From Alicyclobacillus tolerans (GTDB lineage Bacteria > Bacillota > Bacilli > Alicyclobacillales > Alicyclobacillaceae), in contig NZ_FRAF01000022.1 in the NCBI RefSeq assembly GCF_900142255.1, forward strand, positions 1-59,841: a stretch of 59,841 nucleotides of DNA. Reading direction: 5' to 3'. Below the pieces are notes generated by a model. The model did not search any database and was not told the origin of the DNA. It saw nothing but the letters and a program-made list of their open reading frames with translations. Both the position numbers and the translations under genes were made by a program. Positions 18,270 to 26,661 of the stretch are shown here, one piece after another; the stretch's first letter is position 1, and every line of letters starts with the position of its first letter.

Positions 18270-18330
18270 AGTTTCTTTCTGTCCTCCTGTCCATCTTCAT
18301 TATGAAAGTAGTATTGCCAGAATGAGATGG

Positions 18331-18384
18331 GACGGCAAGATCCATCCGCGCTAAAGTGGCGCGAAAATGGACTGCCAAGCCGTC
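18331..18384. other. Compound stem-loop in the gap between an MFS gene and a small gene
   Basis: Three nested helices: GACGGC/GCCGTC outside, TCCAT/ATGGA in the middle, and CGCGC/GCGCG around a short loop, separated by small internal loops. No T-run follows on either strand. It could be a structured 3' end of the small gene or the leader of the MFS gene (both minus strand). Confidence 0.4.
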
Positions 18385-18395
18385 TGCTGTCTAAC

Positions 18396-18593
18396 TTAGT
18401 CGTTTAGGTTATGCTGTACTGACGAACCGTAGGAACCACCCAATTTTCGACTGTACTTTCCGTATTTAGGATTCCCGTGTGGTCGATGTTCTCCGCGATG
18501 TTCACCGCGCGCCATAGCTGTGCTGGCTTCTGGAGAGAGAACAGGACCTACTGCTTCATCTCCACGTCCTATGGATTTGCGTCGAGTCGTCAT
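18396..18593 (-). CDS. Small basic hydrophilic protein, unknown
   Basis: 65 residues, start ATG 18593 nine bases after AAGGAGG. The sequence (MTTRRKSIGRGDEAVGP..., then ARGEHRGEHRPHGNPKYGKY) is rich in Arg, Gly and His, lacks hydrophobic segments and cysteines, and matches no family I know. Composition resembles small nucleic-acid-binding or spore-associated proteins but this is only a resemblance. Divergent from maf. Confidence 0.6.
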   Translation of the reverse strand: MTTRRKSIGRGDEAVGPVLSPEASTAMARGEHRGEHRPHGNPKYGKYSRKLGGSYGSSVQHNLND

Positions 18594-18691
18594 TGTACAG
18601 GCCTCCTTGACTAAAAATCGACAAGCAGTCTCATTGTGTGCAAAACAATGGAGAATCATGATAATTTCTTTATAAAGGAGCACGATAACTG

Positions 18692-19342
18692 ATGAAAAAT
18701 GACAGCATCAGGATTCATTGGCTACTAGGTTCTAGTTCACAACGCCGCCAAGCCATATTGGATATGCTCGGACAAACATATCACATACGTCCTAGCCATT
18801 TAGACGAATCTTTCGCAAAAGATTACCCACCAGAAAAACAAGTCAAACTGCTTGCAGAAGCTAAAGCTCACGCCGTATATCAACAACTGCAGGAAGAACA
18901 CTTTCTCATCCCAACACCCAATCATCAGCCCTGGTGGATAGTAACTGCAGACACTTTGGTCGATCTCGATGGAACGGCTATCGGCAAGCCCAGCGATGCC
19001 AACGAAGCTCTGGCGACACTGATGGCTCTCAGCGGACGAAGCCATCTAGTCTGGACATGTATTGCTATTTACGATCTGAAAAACCACCTACTCGTCAGTG
19101 AGACAGACTGCGCTAAAGTAACTTTCGCAAACATTCAGCGAGAAGATTTTGTCCGTTATATTGCTACAGGTGAACCTCTCGACAAAGCGGGCGCCTATGC
19201 TGCTCAAGGCATGGGTGCACAGTTTATTGAAAAAGTGGAAGGTGATTTTTTTACCGTAATGGGTCTATCACCAAGAGTTTTGTGGTCTTTGGCTAAACGT
19301 ATAGGATATCAAGAACCTTTATTTTCAACTTTCAAATCGTAG
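18692..19342 (+). CDS. maf: Maf-family nucleoside triphosphate pyrophosphatase
   Basis: 216 residues, Maf/YhdE family, which hydrolyses non-canonical or pyrimidine NTPs (dTTP, UTP) and can influence septation. Family blocks: LLGSSSQRRQAILDMLG at the start, the catalytic/metal region VTADTLVDLDGTAIGKP, LSGRSHLVWTCIAI, and the C-terminal DKAGAYAAQGMGAQFIEKVEGDFFTVMGLS. AAGGAG lies 11 bases before ATG 18692. Stands apart from the usual mreBCD/radC neighbourhood. Confidence 0.9.
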   Translation: MKNDSIRIHWLLGSSSQRRQAILDMLGQTYHIRPSHLDESFAKDYPPEKQVKLLAEAKAHAVYQQLQEEHFLIPTPNHQPWWIVTADTLVDLDGTAIGKPSDANEALATLMALSGRSHLVWTCIAIYDLKNHLLVSETDCAKVTFANIQREDFVRYIATGEPLDKAGAYAAQGMGAQFIEKVEGDFFTVMGLSPRVLWSLAKRIGYQEPLFSTFKS

Positions 19343-19364
19343 CCAGCCAAACAGCACAAACGCG

Positions 19365-20522
19365 TCAAGATGAAGTTATTTGAGCAGCTTCCGTCAAGGC
19401 GTTTTCTAAGTCCATCTGCAAATCCACCGCATTTTCCAGGCCTACGGAGAGACGAAGTAAGCGCTGGGTAACCCCACAAGCTTCGCGTATCTTTTCAGGA
19501 ATATCCGCGTGAGTTTGCACAGCAGGATAAGTGATAAGGGTTTCCGTACCGCCAAGACTCTCAGCAAACGTAATCAATCGCACCTGTTTTAAAATAACAG
19601 GCACCATCGATTCATGTATGACTTCAAAGGAGAGCATGCCGCCAAAATCGCTTGATTGCTTTTTCTGTACAGCGTATCCAGGATGAAGTTCTAAGCCTGG
19701 ATAATATACACGCGCTATCAACGGATGTCCCGACAGATACTGAGCAAGAACAGAGGCTGTTTTAGAATGACGCTCCATACGGAGAGCTAAAGTTTTCATA
19801 CCGCGCAAAAGTAACCAAGAATCGTCAGGGCCGAGCGTGGATCCGATAGAATTTTGTATGAAATAAAGATCATTACCTAATTCTTCCGTTTTCGTCACAA
19901 CAAGTCCTGCCAGTACATCGTTATGTCCTCCGAGAAATTTAGTGGCGGAGTGTACAACAATATCTGCACCATATTGCATTGGCCGTTGCAAATAGGGCGT
20001 CATAAAGGTGTTGTCCACAATATAAAGAAGCTGATGAGTTTTACAAAGGTCACCCAAGGCTTGTAAATCAGCGACTTTTAAAGTGGGATTGGTAGGCGTC
20101 TCAACAAAAAGACCGCGTGTCTGCGATTGTATAGCAGTTTGCACTTCTTCCAAGTTACTCGTATCTACGTAACTTGCCTCTATCCCTACTTTACGTAAAA
20201 ACTTTTCTACCAGCCGATATGTGCCTCCATACAAATCATTCGAAAAAATCAAATGGTCACCTGGCGAAAACAACTGCATGACAGCATGAACAGCAGCCAT
20301 CCCAGAACTAAACGCAAACCCTCTCGCTCCACCTTCCAAATCCGCAATAGCGCGTTCTAAAATAGTGCGTGTAGGGTTGCCTGTTCGTGTATAATCAAAG
20401 CCGGTACTTTGCCCGAGCGCTGGATGCGCATATGTAGTTGCTCGATAAACAGGTGCCGAAACACTTCCTGTAACAGGATCCTGACGGTTCCCTAATTGTG
20501 CTAAAAGGGTGTCCAAATTCAT
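19365..20522 (-). CDS. metI: Cys/Met-metabolism PLP enzyme, MetI-type cystathionine gamma-synthase / O-acylhomoserine thiolyase
   Basis: 385-residue PLP enzyme of the gamma family acting in methionine synthesis, adding cysteine or sulfide to an acylated homoserine. Features: GSVSAPVYRATTYAHP, TGFDYTRTGNPTR, FSSGMAAVHAVMQLF, VETPTNPTLKVADL and the Schiff-base lysine in VVHSATKFLGGHNDVLAG. It aligns in my recollection with B. subtilis MetI along its length; a MetB or MecB role cannot be excluded. I see no S-box or T-box leader in the 130 bases upstream, so methionine control, if any, is not by those RNAs. Confidence 0.85.
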   Translation of the reverse strand: MNLDTLLAQLGNRQDPVTGSVSAPVYRATTYAHPALGQSTGFDYTRTGNPTRTILERAIADLEGGARGFAFSSGMAAVHAVMQLFSPGDHLIFSNDLYGGTYRLVEKFLRKVGIEASYVDTSNLEEVQTAIQSQTRGLFVETPTNPTLKVADLQALGDLCKTHQLLYIVDNTFMTPYLQRPMQYGADIVVHSATKFLGGHNDVLAGLVVTKTEELGNDLYFIQNSIGSTLGPDDSWLLLRGMKTLALRMERHSKTASVLAQYLSGHPLIARVYYPGLELHPGYAVQKKQSSDFGGMLSFEVIHESMVPVILKQVRLITFAESLGGTETLITYPAVQTHADIPEKIREACGVTQRLLRLSVGLENAVDLQMDLENALTEAAQITSS

Positions 20523-20658
20523 GCCCGCTACTCCTTCTTTACCGCAACAGCATACGATTTCATCTGTTGCTTTTAATGAATTTCATTGAAATTGCAGGAA
20601 CTATTTTTCTGCAACGCCCTGTTTGGCATCAGTTCGCTTGCTGAGGAGCGTAGTACAA

Positions 20659-21621
20659 ATGCTTAAAAAATTTTCAAACCAGCGATTTCAGTATAGCGCA
20701 CTTCTGGTTGTTGCAGTGATTGCGGTATCTTTCTCATCCATTTTTATAAAAATGTCAACCGCTCCTGCCAGTGTAATTGGATTTTATCGAATGCTTATAG
20801 CTTCACTTCTCATCATACCCTTCGCTTGGCGCGAAAGAACGCTATGGTCCAAATTATCTTGGGTCGATCTCGTTTCTATCGGATGTGCCGGTGTGTTTCT
20901 TGGCTTCCATTTTGTCTTTTGGATTCTTTCTTTAAAATATACTTCCGTTTCTTCATCCACGCTTATTGTAGCATTACAGCCCGTCCTCGTAGCATGTGGA
21001 GCCTTTTTTCTCTTCGGTGAACGATTAAATCGTTGGCAACAATGCGCTTGTTTCATTGCGCTATGCGGAACGTCACTTGTGGGTTACAATGATTTACAAT
21101 TGAGCCAAAACGCCTTTTTGGGAGATATTTATGCATTTCTTGGCACAATATTTGCTGCTCTTTACATGCTCGCTGGCCAAAAGGCGCGAACAAATGTCAG
21201 CGTCTGGACCTATAATGTCAGCGTATTTTCTATAGCCACCCTGTTACTAGCCTTAGATACTTTGATTCACCGTTCTCCCTGGTTCAACTATTCATTCAAT
21301 AATTGGATACTCTTTTTGTTACTCGCCCTTGTCTCCACTCTGCTCGGTCACGCTCTCTTTAATTTGGTTTTAAAGAAACTTCCGGCTTCAGCTGTTTCTA
21401 TGACCATTTTGGGTGAACCCCTTGGGGCTATACTACTTGCTTGGCTGCTGTTAAATCAATGGATTCACTGGCAAGAAGCAATGGGCGGCATATTGTTGCT
21501 TACTGGAGTCTATCTATTCTTGCGGAAAACATCCTTATTGAAGGATACTCTCCCTTCAACCAACTCAGGAGACGGTGGATTGGATAACATTGCTAATCAC
21601 CATATGGAGACAGACGGATAA
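20659..21621 (+). CDS. EamA/DMT-family membrane transporter
   Basis: 320 residues, ten membrane helices in two EamA repeats. Signatures: SFSSIFIKMSTAPASVIGFYRM in the first repeat (read as SFSSIFIKMS and VIGFYRM), VALQPVLVACGAFFLFGE, and MTILGEPLGAILLAWLLL in the second. Start ATG 20659 follows GAGGAG by 10 bases. Divergent from metI, so an amino acid or metabolite exporter is conceivable, but substrate is unknown. Its 3' end overlaps the convergent HD-GYP gene by 57 bases. Confidence 0.83.
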   Translation: MLKKFSNQRFQYSALLVVAVIAVSFSSIFIKMSTAPASVIGFYRMLIASLLIIPFAWRERTLWSKLSWVDLVSIGCAGVFLGFHFVFWILSLKYTSVSSSTLIVALQPVLVACGAFFLFGERLNRWQQCACFIALCGTSLVGYNDLQLSQNAFLGDIYAFLGTIFAALYMLAGQKARTNVSVWTYNVSVFSIATLLLALDTLIHRSPWFNYSFNNWILFLLLALVSTLLGHALFNLVLKKLPASAVSMTILGEPLGAILLAWLLLNQWIHWQEAMGGILLLTGVYLFLRKTSLLKDTLPSTNSGDGGLDNIANHHMETDG

Positions 21622-22656
21622 ATCTATATCATACGGCTCGACATCTCGACCTGATTCACGCAAAATTCGTACCACCGGCCGCAATAGATTTTGTGGATTG
21701 TTTCTTACCACCACTCCCTCAAAAATACCGTTTAAAACAACAGGTACACCAGGTGGATAGACATTGACATGTTTAACAAAAAGTCGAATAAATTCAGGAT
21801 CAAAATCTACTCCAGAGCCCGCATAAAGCATCTCCACCGCTTCATGCGGCAAAAACGCCTTGCGATAAACACGATTTGAAGTCAGCGCGTCATAGACATC
21901 CGCCACTGCCATAATTCTTCCAAACTCGTGTATCTCCATTCCTTTCAAGCGGCGCGGATATCCTTTTCCGTTCATGCGTTCATGATGTTGAAGCGCACAA
22001 TGAGCAGAAAGAGAGTGAATGGATGGCTGCTGAATCAGTAGATCATAGCCAATTTGACAATGTTGCTCTACCAGCGTGCGCTCTTCATCCGTCAATCTGC
22101 CGGGCTTGTCCAGAATACTTTTATCGATGGCTAATTTCCCAATGTCATGCAACATAGCACCCACGCCCAGTTCTTTGACTCGCGATTCACTGTATCCATT
22201 CCCTACTGCGATGGCTCCGGCATAGAGTGACACGTTCATGCAATGACTGTATAAAAAATTATCACTCGTATAAAGAGACGTCAGATGCGTCAAAACCACC
22301 TGATTTTTCAGAACGTGATCGAATAATAGTCCAAATAATTCTTGAAAAGTATCACCTAATCGAATATCACGTGTATAAGTTGGGTCTTCAAAAGATTTTT
22401 GAATTTTCTTGAAAGTACGCTCGATTTTGATTAAAACTTCAGCTTGCAATTCTTGAGACAAAGCGTCTGACACTTCAATATCTTCGGTTCTTGGATCTTC
22501 TATGAATACATAAGTATGCCCATAGTTCTCCAGCTTTCTGATGTAGGATGAAGTTAATTCGACATGCTTTTGAAGTAATATTTGACCGCTTTTACCGAAT
22601 ACAGGTTGAGCGAGCAATTCTCCGGGTACAAGTGATGAGACAGCTTTCATGCGCAT
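21565..22656 (-). CDS. HD-GYP domain protein, probable c-di-GMP phosphodiesterase
   Basis: 363 residues. An N-terminal region of about 130 residues of the kind found in stand-alone HD-GYP proteins of Firmicutes is followed by the HD-GYP domain: metal-binding LHDIGKLAIDK (H170, D171), then QHHERMNGKGYP with the GYP triplet at 232-234, and MAVADVYDALTSNRVYR. The family hydrolyses cyclic di-GMP to GMP/pGpG. A C-terminal segment of about 60 residues is conserved in shape but unnamed. Start ATG 22656 (or two codons later) follows GAGGTG. Acts together with the GGDEF-EAL protein at 31.9-34.4 kb in c-di-GMP turnover. Confidence 0.88.
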   Translation of the reverse strand: MRMKAVSSLVPGELLAQPVFGKSGQILLQKHVELTSSYIRKLENYGHTYVFIEDPRTEDIEVSDALSQELQAEVLIKIERTFKKIQKSFEDPTYTRDIRLGDTFQELFGLLFDHVLKNQVVLTHLTSLYTSDNFLYSHCMNVSLYAGAIAVGNGYSESRVKELGVGAMLHDIGKLAIDKSILDKPGRLTDEERTLVEQHCQIGYDLLIQQPSIHSLSAHCALQHHERMNGKGYPRRLKGMEIHEFGRIMAVADVYDALTSNRVYRKAFLPHEAVEMLYAGSGVDFDPEFIRLFVKHVNVYPPGVPVVLNGIFEGVVVRNNPQNLLRPVVRILRESGRDVEPYDIDLSVCLHMVISNVIQSTVS

Positions 22657-22683
22657 GGCCGATATTCACCTCGATAGGCGCGA

Positions 22684-23064
22684 TTAGGTGTTGAGATGTT
22701 GAAGAGCTAGGACAAACAACAATGCCCAACCTAAGAGAAAAAAGATGCCACCAACAGGTGTTACAGCTCCCCAACGTTTAACTCTTGTCCATGTTAAAAG
22801 ATAAAGACTTCCTGAAAATAAAATGATACCCACCAAAAAACACACTTCTACCCAAAGTGTAAGAAGTTGTGGTTGCCAAAAGTGCAAAGAAGCAACTCCA
22901 ATTATGGCAAGCGCATGATACATTTGATAAGTGACCCCAGTTTGAAATACCTGCAATTCGGACACATCACGCTTTTGCCTCAAACCATGCGCCGCAAATG
23001 CTCCCAATGCCACCGCCAAGAAAGCCATAATTGCACCTACAGCTAAAAAAAACAGTGGGAACAC
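22684..23064 (-). CDS. DUF423 (YwdK-like) small membrane protein
   Basis: 126 residues, four hydrophobic helices. The N-terminal signature FLAVALGAFAAHGLRQK, then YQMYHALAIIG and FSGSLYLLTWT and GAVTPVGGIFFLLGW, define the DUF423 family, whose function is unknown. The GTG at 23064 gives the family's usual N-terminus but has only a weak ribosome site; a CTG four codons later with GAGGTG upstream is an alternative. Ends 27 bases before the HD-GYP start, so the two may be cotranscribed. Confidence 0.82.
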   Translation of the reverse strand: MFPLFFLAVGAIMAFLAVALGAFAAHGLRQKRDVSELQVFQTGVTYQMYHALAIIGVASLHFWQPQLLTLWVEVCFLVGIILFSGSLYLLTWTRVKRWGAVTPVGGIFFLLGWALLFVLALQHLNT

Positions 23065-23165
23065 CTCTTTTCAATGATTCATGATGTCATTAGACTCTCT
23101 TACAAGCATCTGATCGATGGTTTTCTATGCAAAGATGAAAACTCCTGCCAAGCTGGGATTCAAGA

Positions 23166-24416
23166 ATGAAAAGACTGCTTTACAATATCATTCTTCTCCT
23201 GAATATGGTAGGATGCCCTCAAAGATATAAAAGAGATGGGGTAAGCGATTTGATTGTTCACCTGATTCTGCCTACTGTGAGCTTTCTGGCAGGCATATAT
23301 TTGCTTTTTACCATGGTTCGTCCCATCCCGCGCCATCCCCAGCCGCTTCCTGCTGTCATTGGCGCAAATGTAGCACCTATGCTGCGCAAAAAGTATCCGA
23401 TGCGTATCTCTGTCATTATTCCAGCACGCAACGAAGAAGAAAATCTTCGAACCAACTTGCCGTTGTGGATGAGTGCTCATGAACTCGATCCAAATTTAAT
23501 TGCAGAAATTATTGTGGTGGATGATTCATCTACAGATCGAACTGCTTTTATTGCAATGGCTGCTGGGGCAAAAGTTCATTCCTTGCGCCACTCACCGCGA
23601 GCCTGGTACGGTAAAACTTGGGCGCTTATTTCTGGCGCAACACGAGCTAAAGGAGATTGGTTGCTGTTTGCTGATGCTGATGTATATATTGAGCCGGGCC
23701 ATTTGCTTCAATGGCTGCGCAATCTTCCACCTACGGCAGCTTATTATACCGTACAACCCTCCCATAAACATCAGGAGAGTTTTGAGCAATTGACCCTTCT
23801 TGCCAACGCTTCAACCGTCTTAATGATGAGTAAAGGAGCGTTGCCTCCTCGCCAAAGCGGTGGGTTTGGACCGTTTTCTTTAACGCCCAAAGAAGTTTAC
23901 TTTCATGTGGGCAGTCATCTGCTCGTACGTTCAGAAATTTTGGAACAGTATCGATTTGCCCAAAAAATGAGCTTTTATGTCCCAGTTATCAATTTACTTG
24001 GAGGAAACACGATTTTTCAAAATATCCATAAAAACCTAAACGAATTATGGACAAGCTGGGTTAAAACCCTGGCTGCTTCTGCCTTAGCGGAAGGTAATCG
24101 ATGGCGATCGTTTCTAATTGTCCTGTGGATTATGGGTCTACTCAGTTTTTGGCCCATTTGGTTAAATTCACAGCAACCCACAAAATCCCATTTTATTGCT
24201 TTTAGTATTGCCTACTTTGCAGAAGCGGCTCTTCTGCTTGCCCTATTACGCCGATCCGGTTCTTTTTCCGTAATCAGCGCTTCACTCTTTCCAATTTCAT
24301 CATTACTGTTAGTCATCATGTTTCTACATTCAGTTTGGAAGATAATGATTGTCAAACAGGTGGAATGGAAAGGCAAAGTATGGAATATAAAGCGGCAAGA
24401 AAATATCAAAACATAA
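23166..24416 (+). CDS. Membrane-bound family 2 glycosyltransferase
   Basis: About 416 residues. One N-terminal hydrophobic segment, then a GT-A domain: ISVIIPARNEEENLRTNLP, EIIVVDDSSTDRTAFIAMA, and the metal-binding DxD in LLFADADVYIEPG, followed by three or four C-terminal helices. This layout resembles the carotenoid-linked glycosyltransferase CrtQ and other hydrophobic-acceptor GT2 enzymes, but no carotenoid genes are nearby. The start is uncertain: ATG 23166 lacks a good ribosome site, and a TTG near 23250 after GATGGGG is an alternative. Confidence 0.8.
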   Translation: MKRLLYNIILLLNMVGCPQRYKRDGVSDLIVHLILPTVSFLAGIYLLFTMVRPIPRHPQPLPAVIGANVAPMLRKKYPMRISVIIPARNEEENLRTNLPLWMSAHELDPNLIAEIIVVDDSSTDRTAFIAMAAGAKVHSLRHSPRAWYGKTWALISGATRAKGDWLLFADADVYIEPGHLLQWLRNLPPTAAYYTVQPSHKHQESFEQLTLLANASTVLMMSKGALPPRQSGGFGPFSLTPKEVYFHVGSHLLVRSEILEQYRFAQKMSFYVPVINLLGGNTIFQNIHKNLNELWTSWVKTLAASALAEGNRWRSFLIVLWIMGLLSFWPIWLNSQQPTKSHFIAFSIAYFAEAALLLALLRRSGSFSVISASLFPISSLLLVIMFLHSVWKIMIVKQVEWKGKVWNIKRQENIKT

Positions 24417-24445
24417 ATCATACATTGACGTAATGTTATCTCCAT

Positions 24446-24480
24446 ACACGGCCTTCACCCAAGTAGGATGAAGGCCGTGT
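24446..24480 (+). terminator. Strong hairpin after the glycosyltransferase gene
   Basis: Perfect 12-bp stem ACACGGCCTTCA/TGAAGGCCGTGT with an 11-base loop between two convergent genes. It is followed on the plus strand by TCATTGTCAATTCTTC and has no clear T-run on either strand, so intrinsic termination is likely but weak. Confidence 0.5.
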
Positions 24481-24553
24481 CATTGTCAATTCTTCAAAAG
24501 CCATACAGTCAATCGAGTTTGTCTAAAAACAACCGATTTATGCGTAAAGAGGT

Positions 24554-25351
24554 TTAGGAATAGGGGCGATACGGTTGACCCATCATAGACATGCCCATTT
24601 GTACCGCTTGACCAACACGATGACCAGCTTGTTCAGAGGTCATGTTGCCGATACCATGCTGTAAATCCTGCTGAATATGCTGTTGAACAACTTGGGGAGA
24701 GGTGCCATATTCAGATAGCATGGAATGACCGTGATTCATTTGAGGATAAGGGTGTTGAGGAGAATAATGACCTTGCGTGTAGAGGTTGGAACTCATGATA
24801 GGTCCCTGTTGACTCGACATTTGGCCTTGATAACCTACTGGAGCGGCTTGCATAACCTGATGCAGTGCAGGTTGAGAGTAACCTTGCTGATAGCCGCCAG
24901 CCATCATCATGGAACCATGTGACCCAGATTGTGCCATGGGCATTCTCTGTTGACCTAGGTCCTGTTGCATATGTTGTTGTACAACATGTGCAGGAGTACC
25001 ATACTCAGAGAATGTGGAATGTCCATAATGTGCTCCACCTTGTTGGCCCATTCCATATCCCATGGAAGTTGGCATCGGCTGATGCCCTAAATCCTGTTGC
25101 ATATGCTGTTGTACAACATGTGCAGGAGTACCATACTCAGAGAATGTGGAATGTCCATAATGTGCTCCACCTTGTTGGCCCATTCCATATCCCATGGAAG
25201 TTGGCATCGGCTGATGGTAACTTTGTGTTTGTTGACCATAATAGCCTAAATCTTGTTGAATATGGCGCTGCACAGTTTGAGACGGAGTAGCAAACTGACT
25301 GAGTGTTTGCCCCTGCATACCATATCCACCTTGTTGATACGATTGGTTCAT
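24554..25351 (-). CDS. Gln/Gly/Met-rich repeat protein, possibly spore-associated
   Basis: 265 residues, start ATG 25351 after AAAGGAGAGG. No signal peptide or membrane segment. Four copies of a motif of about 20 residues, SEYGTPAHVVQQHMQQDLG and variants, lie at roughly 17-36, 68-89, 112-133 and 210-230, joined by Gly/Tyr/Met/Gln-rich linkers. Copies two and three belong to a nearly exact 44-residue tandem duplication. The motif layout (small aromatic-GT-P/E, then Q-rich amphipathic helix) recalls gamma-type small acid-soluble spore proteins, but I cannot assign it to that family with confidence. Monocistronic, convergent with the glycosyltransferase gene. Confidence 0.75.
   Translation of the reverse strand: MNQSYQQGGYGMQGQTLSQFATPSQTVQRHIQQDLGYYGQQTQSYHQPMPTSMGYGMGQQGGAHYGHSTFSEYGTPAHVVQQHMQQDLGHQPMPTSMGYGMGQQGGAHYGHSTFSEYGTPAHVVQQHMQQDLGQQRMPMAQSGSHGSMMMAGGYQQGYSQPALHQVMQAAPVGYQGQMSSQQGPIMSSNLYTQGHYSPQHPYPQMNHGHSMLSEYGTSPQVVQQHIQQDLQHGIGNMTSEQAGHRVGQAVQMGMSMMGQPYRPYS
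24961..25216 (-). repeat. 132-bp tandem duplication inside the repeat-protein gene
   Basis: Bases 24961-25084 and 25093-25216 are identical apart from one T/C difference, with a repeat period of 132 bases (44 codons). Identity at third codon positions implies a recent in-frame duplication, and copy number may vary between strains. Confidence 0.9.
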
Positions 25352-25439
25352 AAAATCCTCTCCTTTGCGGGAATATGCGAACCAAACAAAGTATGTGTTG
25401 GCGCGCACATTCCTATGCAGAGGATTTTTTTATGCTATA

Positions 25440-26414
25440 TTACATCTTTGGAGCTTCCTGTAAATCAATGGACCAATCATGAAAAGCGCTACCTTCAAGA
25501 AATTTTTCCGCATCCATAGCCGCTTTACAACCACTTCCGGCTGCAGTAATCGCTTGCCTGTAGTGAGGATCCATAACGTCTCCACAGGCAAAAACACCTT
25601 CCACACTGGTGAGACTGGTATTTCCCCGCGTCACGATATAGCCAATGTCATTGACTTCTAACTGATTTTGCAGAAAATCCGTATTCGGTTGATGCCCTAT
25701 AGCTACAAATACTCCATCCGCTTCAATAAGACGCTCTTGACCAGATTCGTTATCCTGAACTTTGAGACCCTTCATTTTACCGTTCTCGCTCACAACTTCA
25801 ATAGGAGTAACATTTAACACCCAGGCGATTTTTGGATTGTTTCTTGCTCTCTCCTGCATAATTTTTGAAGCTCGCAATTCATTGCGCCGATGGACAATCG
25901 TGACTTTTGAGGCGTGCCTTGTCAGATAAGTAGCCTCTTCCATTGCCGAATCGCCGCCACCTACCACAATAATTTCTTTATTGGCAAAAAAGCGGCCATC
26001 ACAGGTAGCGCACGTGGAAACACCTCGACCAATCATATCTTGCTCGCCAGGAATATTCAGCATTTTAGCAGAAGCACCCGTAGCGAGGATAAGAGCATCC
26101 GCTGTGTGTGAACTGCCATCATCTACTTTGACAGTAAATGGACGCTTTGATAAATCCACTTCTACTGCTTTACCAAACTGAAAAGTCGCCCCCATGCGTT
26201 CTGCCTGTTTGCGCATATTTTCCATTAACACCGGGCCGTCAATACCATCAGCAAATCCTGGGAAATTTTCAACTTCCGTCGTCAACGTCAATTGACCACC
26301 GGGCTCATGACCTTCCAAAACAAACGGATGTAAATTTGCCCGTGCGGTATAAATAGCCGCTGTATACCCGGCTGGTCCAGTCCCCAAAATCATCACTTCG
26401 TGGTGAGTTGTCAT
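25440..26414 (-). CDS. trxB: Thioredoxin-disulfide reductase
   Basis: Low-molecular-weight NADPH:thioredoxin reductase of about 324 residues. FAD-binding ILGTGPAGYTAAIYTAR and EPGGQLTLTTEVENFPGF, redox-active pair in STCATCDGRFF, NADPH fold VVGGGDSAMEEATYLT, and the C-terminal FACGDVMDPHYRQAITAAG. ATG 26414 has AAAGG 8 bases upstream; the ATG at 26423 overlaps that ribosome site and is less likely. Supplies reduced thioredoxin in the cytosol, complementing the bacillithiol genes further on. Confidence 0.95.
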   Translation of the reverse strand: MTTHHEVMILGTGPAGYTAAIYTARANLHPFVLEGHEPGGQLTLTTEVENFPGFADGIDGPVLMENMRKQAERMGATFQFGKAVEVDLSKRPFTVKVDDGSSHTADALILATGASAKMLNIPGEQDMIGRGVSTCATCDGRFFANKEIIVVGGGDSAMEEATYLTRHASKVTIVHRRNELRASKIMQERARNNPKIAWVLNVTPIEVVSENGKMKGLKVQDNESGQERLIEADGVFVAIGHQPNTDFLQNQLEVNDIGYIVTRGNTSLTSVEGVFACGDVMDPHYRQAITAAGSGCKAAMDAEKFLEGSAFHDWSIDLQEAPKM

Positions 26415-26555
26415 AGTAACCATCCTTTCACATCCATTGACTACTTACAAATTGTAACGCAAGACTTACACTATCGCTAGAATTTCTTTATTTTTGACAT
26501 TCGATCACGATAAACATTAGTTAGTGTACTTCCCTATTTAAATTTCTTTTATTAA

Positions 26556-26585
26556 TTGCCTTTTCTTTTTCTATTTCCATATGAT
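26556..26585 (+). promoter_or_regulatory. Probable promoter of the YaaH-like gene
   Basis: TTGCCT (26556-26561), 18-base spacer, TATGAT (26580-26585), about 75 bases upstream of the start codon in a very A/T-rich gap shared with trxB. Confidence 0.42.
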
Positions 26586-26661
26586 ATGTTATCAGATGAA
26601 AGTGTTTTCTTTCATTATCCCTATTTATTTATCAAATATCACAATCAAAGGAGGTATTATC

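Noticed and set aside
20523-20658. Possible SAM riboswitch upstream of the MetI-type gene
   Set aside because: No S-box landmarks and too little space before the divergent transporter gene.
24446-24480. Strong hairpin as a confident terminator
   Set aside because: Stem is excellent but neither strand has a T-run; listed with reduced confidence.
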